A stretch of DNA of 64,000 nucleotides from Mytilus trossulus (taxonomy: Eukaryota > Mollusca > Bivalvia > Mytilida > Mytilidae): positions 13,439,862 to 13,503,861 of the forward strand of contig NC_086379.1 of NCBI RefSeq assembly GCF_036588685.1, in the 5' to 3' direction. Below the pieces are notes generated by a model. That model did no database searches and was not told where the DNA came from. It was given only the letters and a program-made list of their open reading frames with translations. The position numbers and the translations under genes are program-made. The first letter of the stretch is position 1, and the number at the start of each line of letters is the position of its first letter. Positions 1 to 11,084 of the stretch are shown piece after piece.

Positions 1-800
1 AAACAATTCATATGTTGAAACTCGATTGGAAAAATTATCTGAAAGACGACGCAATCACAGACTAACTCATTATCACAAAATTTTGAATAATAAAACTCCA
101 GAGTATTAAAGATACTTATTGCCTGATTCAGTAGGCAGTAGGCATGATCATAATATAAGTCAGAGAAATAATAGATATCTATTTCACAAGTCAACACACG
201 GACCCGTTTATATTCTGAATATTTCATCCCTGCAACAACAAAACTATGGAAAACACTTAACTTAAACATAAGAAAATGTGAATCTTTATCATTATTCAAA
301 AAACAAATTAGTACACATAATAGTAAGATCCCAGCGTATTATTATATAGGACATCGTTTTGGTCAAATTCTTCATGCTCGCTTAAGAGTGGATTCAAGCT
401 CATTGAATTCTCACCTTTTCATTCGTAACTTAGTAGACTCTCCAAATTGTCGTTGTGGTGATGTAGAAACAAATTCTCACTTCCTGTTATCTTGTCCTAT
501 ATATACTAATTTAAGACAAGAACTATTGAATTCTGTTTCAGTTTTTCCTGTCCAAGTTAACACAAAAACTTTGCTTTTTGGATCAACGGTACTCTCAGAT
601 GAGCAAAATAGTCTTTTATTTACTTTGGTGCAGAAATATATTATTAAAAGTAAACGTTTTAACTCTTGATGTCAATGCTTTATCACTATTATTTTTGTAA
701 AGGAGACAAATTTGTAAAAGCAAATTGCTTGTTTCTGAATCCTGAATATTATTTCCTTTGTATAATATCGTATCATGATGAATTCTCTGAATAAATATTG
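1..800 (+). pseudogene. 3' end of a non-LTR (LINE) ORF2, broken, plus 3' UTR
   Basis: This is the carboxy-terminal part of a LINE polyprotein, entering from the left edge. From about 18 a frame reads ETRLEKLSERRRNHRL and then KILNNKTPEY, which matches the LINE at 23.8 kb. Stops and frame changes follow at about 108, 260 and 345. The last open part (about 388-669) carries a zinc-knuckle-like motif, CRCG...HFLLSCPIY, with the order Cys-x-Cys-Gly, His, Cys. That motif is typical of the tail of CR1/L2-like ORF2 proteins. After the stop, an AT-rich 3' UTR contains AATAAA-like sequence near 790. It is a dead 5'-truncated copy. Confidence 0.8.
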
Positions 801-906
801 TTTAAACTAATGTTCAAGTTGTCTTAAAAATACGTCTTACACCAACACGATTAATTATTTGATACAAAAAAGGTATTAAATACAAATACGGATATTTCTT
901 AAAAAT

Positions 907-1045
907 GACGGTTATACTATGGTCATCCTTTATAAATTACGGTCATCCTTTCGAAATTACGGTCACCATTTCACCAATCACGGTCATCCTTATTATATGT
1001 TACGGTCATCTTGAAAATATTTTAAAGATGATTTACGGTCATCTT
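907..1045 (+). repeat. Degenerate short tandem array of ACGGTCATC
   Basis: The motif (A/T)CGGTCATC or a close variant occurs six or seven times in about 140 bases, spaced roughly 18-28 bases apart and separated by AT-rich spacers. The spacing is irregular, so it is an imperfect array rather than a clean minisatellite. No coding sense is apparent. Confidence 0.6.
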
Positions 1046-1201
1046 AGCGAATTTTTCAAATCCAATTTCCCGTTCTATACACGTTCCTCGGTAGAGATTT
1101 GTGACTTCCGTGTGAATCTTTTATAAGTTTACATCGCACCAATGTATGCTTTGTACAGAAAATGATGTAGAAACAACTTAACAGACAATAAAAGTACTGA
1201 C

Positions 1202-1294
1202 CTAGTTTTTCGTCCGACATCTTGGGATGACCGTGAATGCAGTAACGGTCAACAGCTTTACCCCAGTTAAGTTCTGTTCCTGCGATATGGAACA
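1202..1294 (-). CDS. Candidate internal exon of an unrecognised gene
   Basis: On the minus strand a stretch of 93 nt is bounded by a plausible acceptor (TTATGCTCTCAG) and a donor (CTAG|GTCAGT). It encodes about 31 residues including ELNWGKAVDRYCIHGHPKMS. The composition (Trp, His, Cys, Asp/Lys-rich) looks like real protein rather than AT-rich noise. The exon is symmetrical: it starts and ends in phase 1, so it could be added or skipped without a frame change. I do not recognise the protein family, and I found no partner exon inside the window. It could be the last surviving exon of a gene mostly outside the left edge, a pseudogene, or chance. Confidence 0.35.
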   Translation of the reverse strand, partial: CSISQEQNLTGVKLLTVTAFTVIPRCRTKN

Positions 1295-1329
1295 CTGAGA
1301 GCATAACTGGGAACCAGTATGTAAACAAA

Positions 1330-2930
1330 ATTAATGTTTATGAATATTCAATTTCTCCCCAAAAGAGGAGGGTTTTCAGAAACAGCTGTATTTACAAAGT
1401 GCAACCTACATAACTTTGTCGTCCAGGTAAACATGCCAACAGTCGTTACCTCTATTTAAATAACCCGTTACTTGGTTATATAATTTATAATCTTAATAAA
1501 GTGAAAACAAACTAACAAAATAATAAATAACTTGGACATGTAAGTAATATATGATTTTTTATATATACGTCCTAAAGCTTAAAGAGAAGCCACGTCACCG
1601 ATGTAAAAAAAAAGCAGTGTCATGTAGGTTTTTTCTGACAGAAAAGGTTTTATATTAAATCAGACATATGAGACAGTAGAAGAAGTAGTCGAATATAAGG
1701 TCGTTCTAAATACAGATTCAATTTTGACAGCAATCTGGTATACTCATATTTTGATTACCAAGCAAAATAAGAGCGTCATATTGAAGGTACAAATCTGATG
1801 TAATTGAGTATTGCACATTAAAATACGGGAAATCAAAATCAAATTCTGACACACAACTTCTTAATTTAAGGTCCTTCGTTTATTATCTTTACAGGTTCTC
1901 GTGCTAAATCTTTTTTTTTTGGTTAATCTTTTTCATAATTTGATATTATCTTAGGATTTTTTTAAGAATAACAACTATGTGGCAATCCACATATAACATA
2001 TTTACATGTATAGAATTGGGGTCCAGTAAATCGAAGTATAAATAATTGTAACCCATTGTGTTGTGAATTTTACAACAGCATCATATAATAAATTAAGTTA
2101 TGATTCATCATAATCGGGTCCACATACGTATGTTTTCAGCCTAAATGTGACCAGTTGATTTAAAATGTCAACTAAGAGTTTAACTATCAATGTTAACAAA
2201 ATCTTCCTATCTGTCGACCTTTTAATAAATCAATAAGAGACATCTAGCATCAAACTGAGGAAGGATGTGTAATATTCCAAATACATATTGATACACGAAC
2301 TTGAATTTACTGTTTCTTTGTTAACATCGATGTCGTTATTTTAGCTATTTTGGGGAGTTCATACATATATATATACATGCAAGAAAATAAATTCACAAGT
2401 GCAGATTTCTTTAAGGAGGAAATACGAAGTGAGCTATACCAGCAGCCAGCCGCTTTCGTCCATCGGTAGAGACTACGAAGTTGTTATTGGTAAATTTGGT
2501 CCTTAACTTTGTTGATGATGTTTGAAAGCGTTTTATTATTATCGACGGGTCTACCATCTCTTCTCGGAATTCATCGCCTAGTCTGTTGCTTTCAAAGAAA
2601 AGTATTCCTTGAACTTTCCTTCACAGATCGATTAAAATAGTCATTTAATGGAATGTTCCGATATTGAGGATGTTCATGTGGTTTTTGTGGATAGTACATG
2701 GCCAGAGGGTTGTAATGTTAAAGCGAGTTCGAACAGGCACATGTCGGAATATTTTTTAAGTATTGTTTTAAGTCAAGATCCTGCAATGCTTGTTTACTGT
2801 TAAACACTTTAGGTGCAATGGTTTTTGCCGTAACTGAAGAATACAATAGGAATAGACTGATTTTGAAAATAAATAGAAATTTTAGCGGTTACTTACTTGT
2901 AATGTAGAACGTTGCAGATGTTGATTGCAT
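1330..2930. other. Non-coding, no gene seen
   Basis: AT-rich sequence with many stops in all frames. I see no splice-bounded exon, structured RNA or clear repeat. Short poly-A, poly-T and TA-rich runs occur near 1600, 1910 and 2365. Confidence 0.5.
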
Positions 2931-2943
2931 CAATTTGCACGTA

Positions 2944-3245
2944 GGCACGTGAACTTCACATGAAAATTACATGAAATTTGTTCACGTGAAATTCACATGA
3001 TTTTTTGAAATATAGTATTTCAAACAACATCTAGATTTTTAAATTAAAGTAAAATCATGAAAAATACCAATATTTGTTTTTGAAAAGTTCACGTGAAATT
3101 CATGTGAATTTTTTCACGTGAGAATCATGTGAATTTCAATTCACGTGAAATTCACATGAAAAGTTGCACGTGAGTTTTATGTATAAGCTCGTTTGAGGTG
3201 AATCTCACATGCAATTTTTCACGTAAAATTCACGTGAGCAATTTT
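2944..3245. repeat. Array of CACGTG / TTCACATGA palindromic motifs
   Basis: CACGTGAA, AATTCACATGA and their reverse complements recur many times in about 300 bases, for example at about 2947, 2983, 3091, 3114, 3142, 3168 and 3232. Because CACGTG is its own reverse complement, the array reads as alternating direct and inverted copies. It directly precedes the RT fragment at 3250. Confidence 0.6.
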
Positions 3246-3249
3246 TGCC

Positions 3250-4080
3250 TGTGTATGATGAAGTTTCTTATCAAAAACATATTTGTTGAGTTTGGAGGTA
3301 GACTTTTCAACAAATTATTGGCATCCCTATTTGAACAAACTGTGCGGGTCTCCTTGCCGACCTTTTTTATTTTTATTTGAATCGGAGTTCCTTCGGACAC
3401 TTGTCAAAACAAGAGGATCAAAGAAGACAGATTATTTAATTTCACTTTCAGATATATTGAGGATGTTCTTTCCATAAACAATCCAAACTTTACTGATTTA
3501 GTTCCATTACTATATCTATCATCCAGATCACTAAAGATTAAAGAAACAACAGACATGGCTTTATCCGCCTCATTTTTAGACTTATATCTCAAATTTGACT
3601 TAAACAGTCATCTCAGTACCAGAATATATGACAAACGAGACGATTTAGATTTTGAAGTTATACATTTCCTATACCTTAGTAGCAACATACCAACTTCATT
3701 TGCATATGGGATATACATTTCCAACTCATTCTTTATTCAAGATCTTGCAGCTCATACTCAGACTTTGTCTTTTTTCTATTATTAATATTACTTTTACTGT
3801 TGGATTGTTGTCTGTGATGTCCATTTAACGTGGCTCGGTACTTATACATCCCGTCAATTTGGTTGTATTATCTTTTCATTTTTGCTTGTGTGTTTTGTAT
3901 ATGCGACTTTTTGTGTTTCTTTGGTTGGGATAACGTGACTCTGTACTTTAAAAGTTCCTGTCAGTATGTTATTGTTCAATTAAATGTCATTATGTTATAT
4001 TTCTATTCTAATTTAGAAATTACGTGGAACCACAAACGTCAAAATTATTTAATTACGTATAATGGAAGATGTAGATTCTT
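3250..4080 (+). pseudogene. Penelope-like-type reverse transcriptase fragment with 3' tail array
   Basis: Decayed part of a retroelement RT seen many times in this window. Around 3445-3480 the sequence reads FRYIEDVLSINNPNF, where the catalytic Y-x-D-D box has become YIED. Downstream at about 3555-3785 come SASFLDLYLKFDL and RIYDKRDD, which align with the intact-looking copy at 57.3 kb. Frames shift between these blocks. The coding part is followed by a tail of about three degenerate units (about 100 bp each), each starting ACGTGgCTCgGTACTT, at about 3829, 3931 and 4022. I call the family Penelope-like from its motif order (Y-x-D-D, then LDL, then LYDKRDD), which parallels the GIY-YIG Penelope element at 36.7 kb. 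The class assignment is inference. Confidence 0.7.
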
Positions 4081-4324
4081 ATAATTCTATAGAACTTTTG
4101 GACTATTTTAAATCTCGGTCTATTTCTGAAATTATTTCTTACATGTATACTTTTGATTTTTTATCCCTGTATGCCAACATTGCCCATGTGAAATTTAAGA
4201 TTTGTTTGTATAAACATTGAATGACAAAATTATGTGACGTATAAATTTTCTGACGTCAGACACGCACAATTGTTTCTTTTAAAATTGTAACACGATGATG
4301 ACTGATGTACCCATTTTTTGACTA

Positions 4325-4590
4325 TTGTATTTATTATGTCTGTTTAGTTCACGTATCTTTGTAAAAATAACGGAATTTGATGAGACTGTCGTACAAAGAG
4401 AGAGGTTTAGCGCTATAAAACCAGGTTTAATCCACCATTTTCAACATTTGAAAATGCCTGTACCAAGTCAGGAATATGACAGTTGTTTTTCATTCGTTTT
4501 TTATGTGTTTTGTCATTTGATTTAACCATGTGATTAGGGACTCCCCAATTTGATTTCCCTCTGATTTTAGTATTTTTGTGATTTTACTTT
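4325..4590 (+). repeat. Dispersed mussel repeat
   Basis: Contains TAGCGCTATAAAACCAGGTT, AATGCCTGTACCAAGTCAGG and CAGTATTTTTGTGATTTTAC-like sequence, a block I recognise as widely dispersed in bivalve genomes. An antisense relative lies at 30620-30760. It does not code for a convincing protein. Confidence 0.6.
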
Positions 4591-4603
4591 TTATACGACA
4601 GAG

Positions 4604-4852
4604 ACACACAAAGGTCGTACATGTAAAATTAATAAATCTTTACGTAATCAGCTTGAAAAAGATATAAATAATATATGTCCAGAATACTTTAACTTGTCTG
4701 AAACAGATAGATTACAATTAATTCTATCTTCATTTGATAGTATGCAGCTTACTGTTCCTTTCATTAAAAAGGCATTTGCACTGAGGGGAGTGGACACAAC
4801 GCCTGCATACATATCATTTGTACGCATAATATATTACACTTTATCATCATGA
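4604..4852 (+). pseudogene. Carboxy-terminal LINE ORF2 fragment
   Basis: An open frame with no usable start runs to a TGA at 4850-4852. It includes QLEKDINNICPEYFNLSETD and LQLILSSFDSMQLTVPFIKK. This layout (after the zinc knuckle: short helix, CPEF-like motif, then a hydrophobic end) is what the very end of a LINE ORF2 looks like. It sits directly behind the dispersed repeat at 4325-4590. It differs from the CR1-like LINE at 21-24 kb, so a second LINE family is implied. The assignment is by resemblance only. Confidence 0.5.
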
Positions 4853-5559
4853 ATTTTTTTTTAAAACTTTCAAAGATTTAAAATCAGCTCCAAAACCTAC
4901 TGTGTGCTTATGAATCGAATATAAATTCATTCAGCTATATAAGAAAAACAATTAGGAGCTTATATATTACCGTGGATGTATGCTTGTTCGTAAATATCAA
5001 TTTAACAATAAATGGTATTTTCTGATATAATGGTATATAATTTTGAGAAATACTGATGACAATTACACTCTTGGGATTCCCCATGTTGATAAACACATAG
5101 TTGAATGTTACAATGTATGATATTCACGTAAAACATGTCATTCATATTATCAAATGAAAAAAATATTATACTTCATATGAAAAAAGCGATGAACAAAAAC
5201 CATGAATAATAAAAAAAATAATAAAACTATGAATTCTTGAAATATGTGAGAGAGATAAAACGTGGCCAGAACATTTAGACTGACTGATATGAATAGTCAG
5301 ACTTGTGCTTAAAAGTAAGTTCACAAAACTTATGAACTCCAAAATTCTCCAATAAAATGGCAACATCAAAAGCTCAAACACATCAAAAGAATACATGATA
5401 ACAACTGCCGTATTTCTGTCTTGATACAAAAATGGTAAAAACAAGTTATAAATGTCAAAAATGGGGAAAAGCAGTTATCAGAATGATTGTGTTATACTCT
5501 TAATCACTTTAAAATAAACAAAGAAGCACAAAAAGGCATTTAGACAAAGCACATTAACA

Positions 5560-6352
5560 AATATTAAAGAAAAGGATACAAAAATGTACCATAACATAAA
5601 AGAAAAAAGGTGGGATGTTCAAGTAAAGAGCCGCGTTAGGTGTATTTAAGAAACGCCAAAAGACATAATGACCAAGCGCATATTTAGCAAAAATGAAAGA
5701 CAAGAGAACAAAATGCTTTACAGTAAAATAATAATAAAATGGCAGGAGGTATAAGTACAGAGGCACGTCAATTGTATTAAAAAACACAAAGAAATTGCAT
5801 ATTGACAAAGAATATTAGACAAATGAAACATGCACAAGAACACAAATATTATCATAAAACAATAACACAATGATGGAATGTATAATTACACATCCACGTC
5901 ATATGTATCCAATAGATTAAACAGTACAAGTTATATTCATAAGACAAATGAAGGAATACTTTAAGATAATCAACAAAGTCAGTACACGGAATCTATACTT
6001 CAAGACCATCGAGTGTCATTTGTGAAGTTGATATGAAAAATGTATCACCAAGGTCTTAGTACCTTAAGCCTCCGATGAACTTTTTTGTATCACCAAGGTC
6101 TTGGTACCTTAAGCCTCCGATGAACTTTTTTGTAAGAAAAAGGACGAGACGTTGTTAATTGTGAATAGAAAAAACATCATCAATTCATCTGAATGTGGAA
6201 ATTAAATGACCTGGCTTCTTTATTCTTTTTGATTTTGACAAGTGTCTAAAGGACTTCCAAATCATGTGAAAATAAGAAAAGGTCGACAAGGAGAGGCGCA
6301 CTGTTCGTTCTCATTGGAACGCCGACAATTTGTTACTTCCAAAGTCAAGAAG
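5560..6352 (-). pseudogene. Inverted copy of the Penelope-like-type RT fragment with tail array
   Basis: Read on minus, 6352-6130 gives FGSNKLSAFQ-like sequence, the GTCGACCTTTTCTTATTTTC block and a TTTCACATTCAGATGAATTGATGATGT-like box. These match 3270-3470 on plus, including the RY(I)DD region in decayed form. Positions 6000-5560 carry the same ACGTGgCTCtGTACTTata tail units (about 130 bp apart) as 3829-4030. The two copies therefore lie tail to tail, separated by about 1.5 kb. All frames are broken. Confidence 0.65.
6041..6134. repeat. Perfect-looking 45-bp tandem duplication
   Basis: A 45-base unit beginning TGTATCACCAAGGTCTT is repeated twice, with only one A/G difference visible. It lies inside the decayed minus-strand RT copy. 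The near-identity implies a recent local duplication. Confidence 0.85.
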
Positions 6353-6379
6353 TATGTTATCCATTTTGCTACTTGTTAT

Positions 6380-7243
6380 TATAATGTTTTCAAATAATTT
6401 TAATTAAAAATAATTAGATGATAAATTTCTTACAAAATGTACGTTTAATCTCTATATCAACAGTTAAACCAGCCTTCGATTATTCAGTGAAAGCAGTATT
6501 ATAAAGAACAGTTGTGTTCCGTCATATTAAACTAATAACCTCATATCGAACACTACATATTGCTGATAAAGAGAAAATTTCAGGATTCCAGAGTTTGGAT
6601 CAAATGTTCTTCTAGTGCATATGGTGTGTCTTATATAACCGAACCCCTTGTCTAATAAAATTTTAATACTGCAACATTTGTATCTATGGATGTAGAGACA
6701 AACTAACAAATAATGGTGGAATTATTTTAAGTCTGGGGTTAAGTAAGCACTATTTAGTAAACACTATTTAGACCGGAAATAAGATGAGAATCACTGTGAA
6801 GGACAAATTAATTATGTAATTATGTCAAGTATCGGGTTGAGAAATATCAACATGTATGTTCTGTTTAACCCCGAAATATACACCCCCTGCAGACCATCTG
6901 GTTCATCGAATGCTATTTTATCTTCCGCACAATATGATCTGTACACTCTAACCAAAACCTATTTTATATATTAAAGAGAAAAAATACGCTTCGGCTTTAC
7001 AAATGTAATATTTGCACAACAGTTCAAACATAAAATGGTAATATACTACAATAAAGTTATACAATCGTGTTAATAATGTATTTCCGAAAGTTGATTAATT
7101 CAATCACATGGATATCATGGTGATTGAACAGAACATTCACTAGAGTGAAGTCAAGCAACAGTGTTGAGAAAGCTTTTCGATAATGAAACTAAATGTCCAT
7201 CATCAGAACTGCAAAATACTAGCAGATATATTTTACACTTGTT
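6380..7243. other. Non-coding, no gene seen
   Basis: AT-rich, stop-filled sequence. No recognisable repeat, exon or RNA. Confidence 0.45.
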
Positions 7244-7527
7244 TTAAGGTGGTACCTAACACTACAGTGAGATAACTCTATAAAATCAGCTAAACGTTTT
7301 AATTATTACGTTGTGTTGTTAAAGGAATCTTAAGCTTCTGAATGATCAAACATAGTGTTCGTCAAACTGCTATATAACCAGTGTAATTTTTCTGATAAAA
7401 CGGTTGGTTCAAAAATTTTAAAATTTTTATATTTTTGTCAAAGGGTCAAAGTAAGTATTTTGTAAAAATTGTATGAAAATTAAACGAGCCAAATAAATTT
7501 TAGTCAAGGTGTTGGGTACCACCTTAA
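7244..7527. mobile_element. TTAA-flanked element with terminal inverted repeats (MITE-like)
   Basis: Left end TTAAGGTGGTACCTAACAC and right end GTGTTGGGTACCACCTTAA are inverted repeats (about 17 bp, one mismatch) flanked by TTAA on both sides. The 284-bp body has no coding capacity. TTAA target duplications are known for piggyBac-type transposons, so this may be a non-autonomous relative, but the body has no other diagnostic feature. A lone similar arm occurs at about 9601-9625, and a longer TTAA-flanked element lies at 49866-50455. Confidence 0.6.
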
Positions 7528-7683
7528 GGGCAAATGATACGGTTACAGGGTAGCTAATGTTATGTGTGCCAATTTTAATGAAAACGTACATAGTTTTTTT
7601 TTTAATTTGATAAATATGCAGCAAAAAATTACGTTTTTTGACTGCATTTTTGAACATTTGATAAATATGGTTATTATTCTTGA

Positions 7684-7917
7684 ACATTTGATAAATACGG
7701 TTCTCTAACTCTATGGACATTTATTCCTTTCCGAACCAATTGTATAAAAAAATTTAATCAACGTGTGGTTGCCGATGATCTCAGAACATCATTGGATGAT
7801 TTTAAGGGTCATGACCTTTTTAGCAAACTGGATGAATCAAAATATGCTATAACAGGTGTTAATGAAATTGACAACTTCGTGCAATGTGAAAGGCACTCGA
7901 AGGGGATTTTCGGTTAA
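7684..7917 (+). pseudogene. Orphan coding fragment, unknown product
   Basis: An open frame of 77 codons has no ATG and ends at a TAA (7915-7917). Its last part reads VVADDLRTSLDDFKGHDLFS, then KLDESKYAITGVNEIDNF. The balanced amino-acid make-up (Asp, Glu, Lys, Arg) is unlike the surrounding AT-rich noise, so it probably derives from real protein. It follows the TTAA element and precedes an A-run and a palindrome. It could be the 3' end of a processed or mobile-element gene. Function is unknown. Confidence 0.4.
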
Positions 7918-7955
7918 CAAAAAAAAAAAAGAACTTTTTAATCATTAGAGAAACA

Positions 7956-8087
7956 GATTCTTACATAGTTACTCGTGAATTATCGGATTTATCCAATCTC
8001 GATAGTTAAATTATAAATTTGAAAGTTGATAATTTAACTATCTCGATTGGATAAATCCGATAATCCACTGGTACCAATGTAAGAATC
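7956..8087. repeat. Long near-perfect palindrome
   Basis: Outer arms GATTCTTACAT (7956-7966) and ATGTAAGAATC (8077-8087) enclose inner arms of about 36 bp (7979-8014 and 8029-8064). The inner arms pair almost completely around a short AT-rich loop, differing at one small internal block (TCTCG against CGAGA). The outer arms leave unpaired bulges. It has the form of a foldback element or a structured RNA. Confidence 0.85.
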
Positions 8088-8089
8088 TA

Positions 8090-8765
8090 TATTTATTATT
8101 GTGGTCGTTGTTTGTTGTAAATTCATAACGTTTTGTTTTTGGCATTCGTTCCATGGAGAAAACAGAGGGGAAGGGGGTTAATAGCTTAGCTTAAGACTTT
8201 GATCAATTATTATTGCAACCTAATTTTCATATCCGTACCGCCAGATTTAGGAATTTTGTGTTGGTTTTCAACAAAGATTTGACGCTCGATCTTTTCAATT
8301 CAATTTTATGGAAAACATGCAGAAATGCATATGACTTCTTTTACCTCTTGACAGATATATGTTTTCTGTTTTGCTTTTTCTAATCATATTGTGTTGTAAA
8401 ATGATGCCGTTTATATGTTCTTGATTAGAATATTAACATTCTTATCTTATCTTATATGTCTATGGTTTCAGGAAAGGAATCACTCATATTGATTGAAATT
8501 TCCCTTTGTACCAAGTTTTTGAGATCTTTGTGACATGTTAAACCCCCTATATTGCAACATTTGGTATCAAATAATTGCTGATTGTTGCCGTGGTTACACA
8601 AAAAAAAGAGATTATATTTCACCATTATTACTATTGGAAATCAAATCTATAGACGATTCTCTTTAAATAAATATACACATTTATAATTCAAATATTATAC
8701 CTTATTTATAAGGAAGAAAGGGAAAGAGGGCGTTTAAAAATTATGAGTGTCAGTTCTAAGTTTTT
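8090..8765. other. Non-coding, no gene seen
   Basis: AT-rich, no supported feature. Confidence 0.45.
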
Positions 8766-8769
8766 TTTT

Positions 8770-8905
8770 TCTATCTGTGAATTGACACCCCACCCTAGTG
8801 TATAATTTTCTCGCTGCGTTGGTTTGTTTTCTTCTATTTTGTCGGGCTTCTGTTTCTTTGACATTTTCCTCATTTCCATTCTCAATTTTATCAGGATTTA
8901 CAACA
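8770..8905 (+). repeat. Dispersed mussel repeat (retroelement 3'-end type)
   Basis: Contains TTTCTCGCTGCGTTGG, TGTCGGGCTTCTGTTTCTTT and CATTTCCATTCTCAATTTTA, a block I recognise as frequent in mussel DNA. It is not coding in its sense orientation. Confidence 0.55.
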
Positions 8906-9009
8906 CTCAAAGATTTTTTAAAGGCATGTACAGTTACATATATGATGTTTGTGTCACTCCTTTGCGAAATCAAAGTAAAGAAAAAGACGGACAGCAAATT
9001 TTAATGTGA

Positions 9010-9675
9010 TTCTTGTAAATAATAGTTAAGATCAGGTAACAGAAGAAATGATGTCAAAATAGTGAGCACTTAAACTATTAAGTAACAGATAACAGGAATC
9101 TTAATTTCAAATAAACAGTTAACAACATTACAGACATGCAGTGGATCGAAAACGGTTAACAGTTTTTAAAAATTTATCAGTCAAATAACAGTTTTTAACA
9201 AATCTAAACATTAAAAAGGACAAAACAGTTTAACATAAAAGGGTACCCCCCCCTTCCTTCCACCTTAGATATTTCAACTTAAAATTTTATTTTATTTGAA
9301 AGTACGGTAAATAACTATTCTAAAATTAGCAAGTTGCCATACAGTTGAAAACAAGTTGCCATACAGTAAATTTGACAATACAAGCAAGTTGCCGTACCCT
9401 AGACTTTATTTTTTATGGTCTATATTCTTTAAAATACGTCTTTTTGACAACAAATTTCAGTAAATATGATGCCACACTATAATAATCTAAAAACGTGTCT
9501 GGAACAATAATGAAAAACAGTTCAATATCTGGAGAATGGGGCGACATAGGACGATAGACCTCGAAATATTCCCGGACTAAGTGGCAAGTTTTGGAGTATT
9601 ATCAAGGTGTTTGGTATCGCCTTAAAAAGACTAAACAATTAAGTGTGTAGTAATTTTTAGTCTTAGTTTGTAATA
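9010..9675. other. Non-coding; one lone element end
   Basis: AT-rich sequence with a repeated AAGTTGCCATACAGT (9331-9367). A single arm similar to the 7244-7527 element (CAAGGTGTTTGGTATCGCC) lies at about 9603. No gene. Confidence 0.45.
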
Positions 9676-9679
9676 AAGA

Positions 9680-10320
9680 AGAAGGGGCGATAAGGCCCTT
9701 ATTTTGCCCAAAAATTACTGCAAATTAAAAGTTCCACAATTTTTTTTTTAATTTCTGAAAACTGGAATTACGAACAAGGTATTCAGAAACACAAAACAAA
9801 ATTAATTTAACATTGAACAAATAACCATTGCAACAAATCATGACTTAATTTGCATATTTTGTAAAATTTCTTGACTTTCCTTGTTCCTTGTTTTTCATCA
9901 AGTTTTAATAAAATTGAGAATGGAAATGGGGAATGTATATTTTAGTATATTTAAGATTGAAAAAGTATGTGCGCACCCACGAAACAACTTTGTAGTTAGT
10001 GATATTATGTCAATAGTTGCAATAAGGCTTCTGTTAAATTATTTTGTTTTCTTTTATTTTCTTGGCTGCGCACAATGTTTCCACAACGGAAATAAAGAAA
10101 AAAAAAACTGCATGCATTCTGTATTTTTCATCGTTTTTGTGAAAACAGAACTTATTTTGACGTAATTCTGACGTCATCAGATAAAATCTTTATGTTTTTC
10201 ATTTATATTTCTTGACCCTATGAATTTTAAAACAGTATGTGCCAATTTGAGATATTTTGTTTTCATGGGCCAAAACCAGGCCTAAATGCCCCTTCTAAGG
10301 ATAATCAATTATGGAAATCA
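9680..10320. repeat. Probable decayed dispersed repeat
   Basis: The block is bounded by GATAAGGCCCTTATTTTGCC at the left and GGGCCAAAACCAGGCC near 10266-10282. These G+C-richer ends stand out from AT-rich sequence and look like the borders of a dispersed repeat. An open frame at 9881-10165 has no recognisable content. Confidence 0.3.
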
Positions 10321-10447
10321 GTATTGTTTGTACAAATATTTTGCCGTCAATAAAAATCCTTTCATTTCTGTTTGGTAGCTGTTTTTAAATTGTCTTAATA
10401 ATTTTTTGTTCATATTTTTACTGCATAATATCATGCAAAATATTGCA

Positions 10448-10735
10448 TGAGAGTCATGGTGTGGTGGTTACCGTATCGGACTTTACAACTCTCCTGTTCG
10501 ATCCCCGTCAGTTCGGGAAGCAAATTTTATGGACTGATTTTTTGGTCTACCTTTGTTAAGAGGGAGTTCAAATACCTTTTGCACGTAAGAGACATCGTTG
10601 TAGATATCGAAAGAGACTAGACTAATGCCGCTACACGGCAACACTCACACCAGATGGGAACAGGGAGCAATATAAATTGGAGAAATTGGTTTCCCAATCA
10701 ACTATAAATAATAAAAATATAAAACCTAATATATT
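10448..10735 (+). mobile_element. tRNA-derived SINE
   Basis: The head GTGGTGTGGTGGTTACCG followed by CCTGTTCGATCCCCG resembles the A-box and B-box (GTTCGATCC) of a tRNA promoter, about 40 bases apart. The body continues with GCCGCTACACGGCAACACTC and fades into AT-rich sequence. The tRNA fold itself is not complete, so this is a SINE and not a functional tRNA gene. Confidence 0.6.
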
Positions 10736-11084
10736 GTTGATGTGCATATAAATGTTTATTTTCTATTATTAGATCATCTTTTTGTGACACTGGCTGCTCG
10801 TTTCATGCAGGAAGTTAAAATGGACTACATATCCACATGCTATATACATAGTGCCAGAAAAAGGTATACTGTGTTAAACTTACTTACTTAGTTATGAATT
10901 CAAAATTAAAGTTAAAAGAGTTGCTCTGTTATTTCATAATTTCAATTTTCACATCTCAGTTCAAAATTATGATTTTGTGCTTATAAGGTTTACACTCAAT
11001 TCTTTAAGATTGACGGACCTCTGTGTTACATGTTTATTTAAAATATTTTGTTGGATATTAACAGAAGTGTTATACAGTGAAACC

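Noticed and set aside
1056-1328. 90-codon minus-strand frame
   Set aside because: Only the splice-bounded 93 nt inside it look protein-like. The rest is AT-rich read-through in intron-like sequence.
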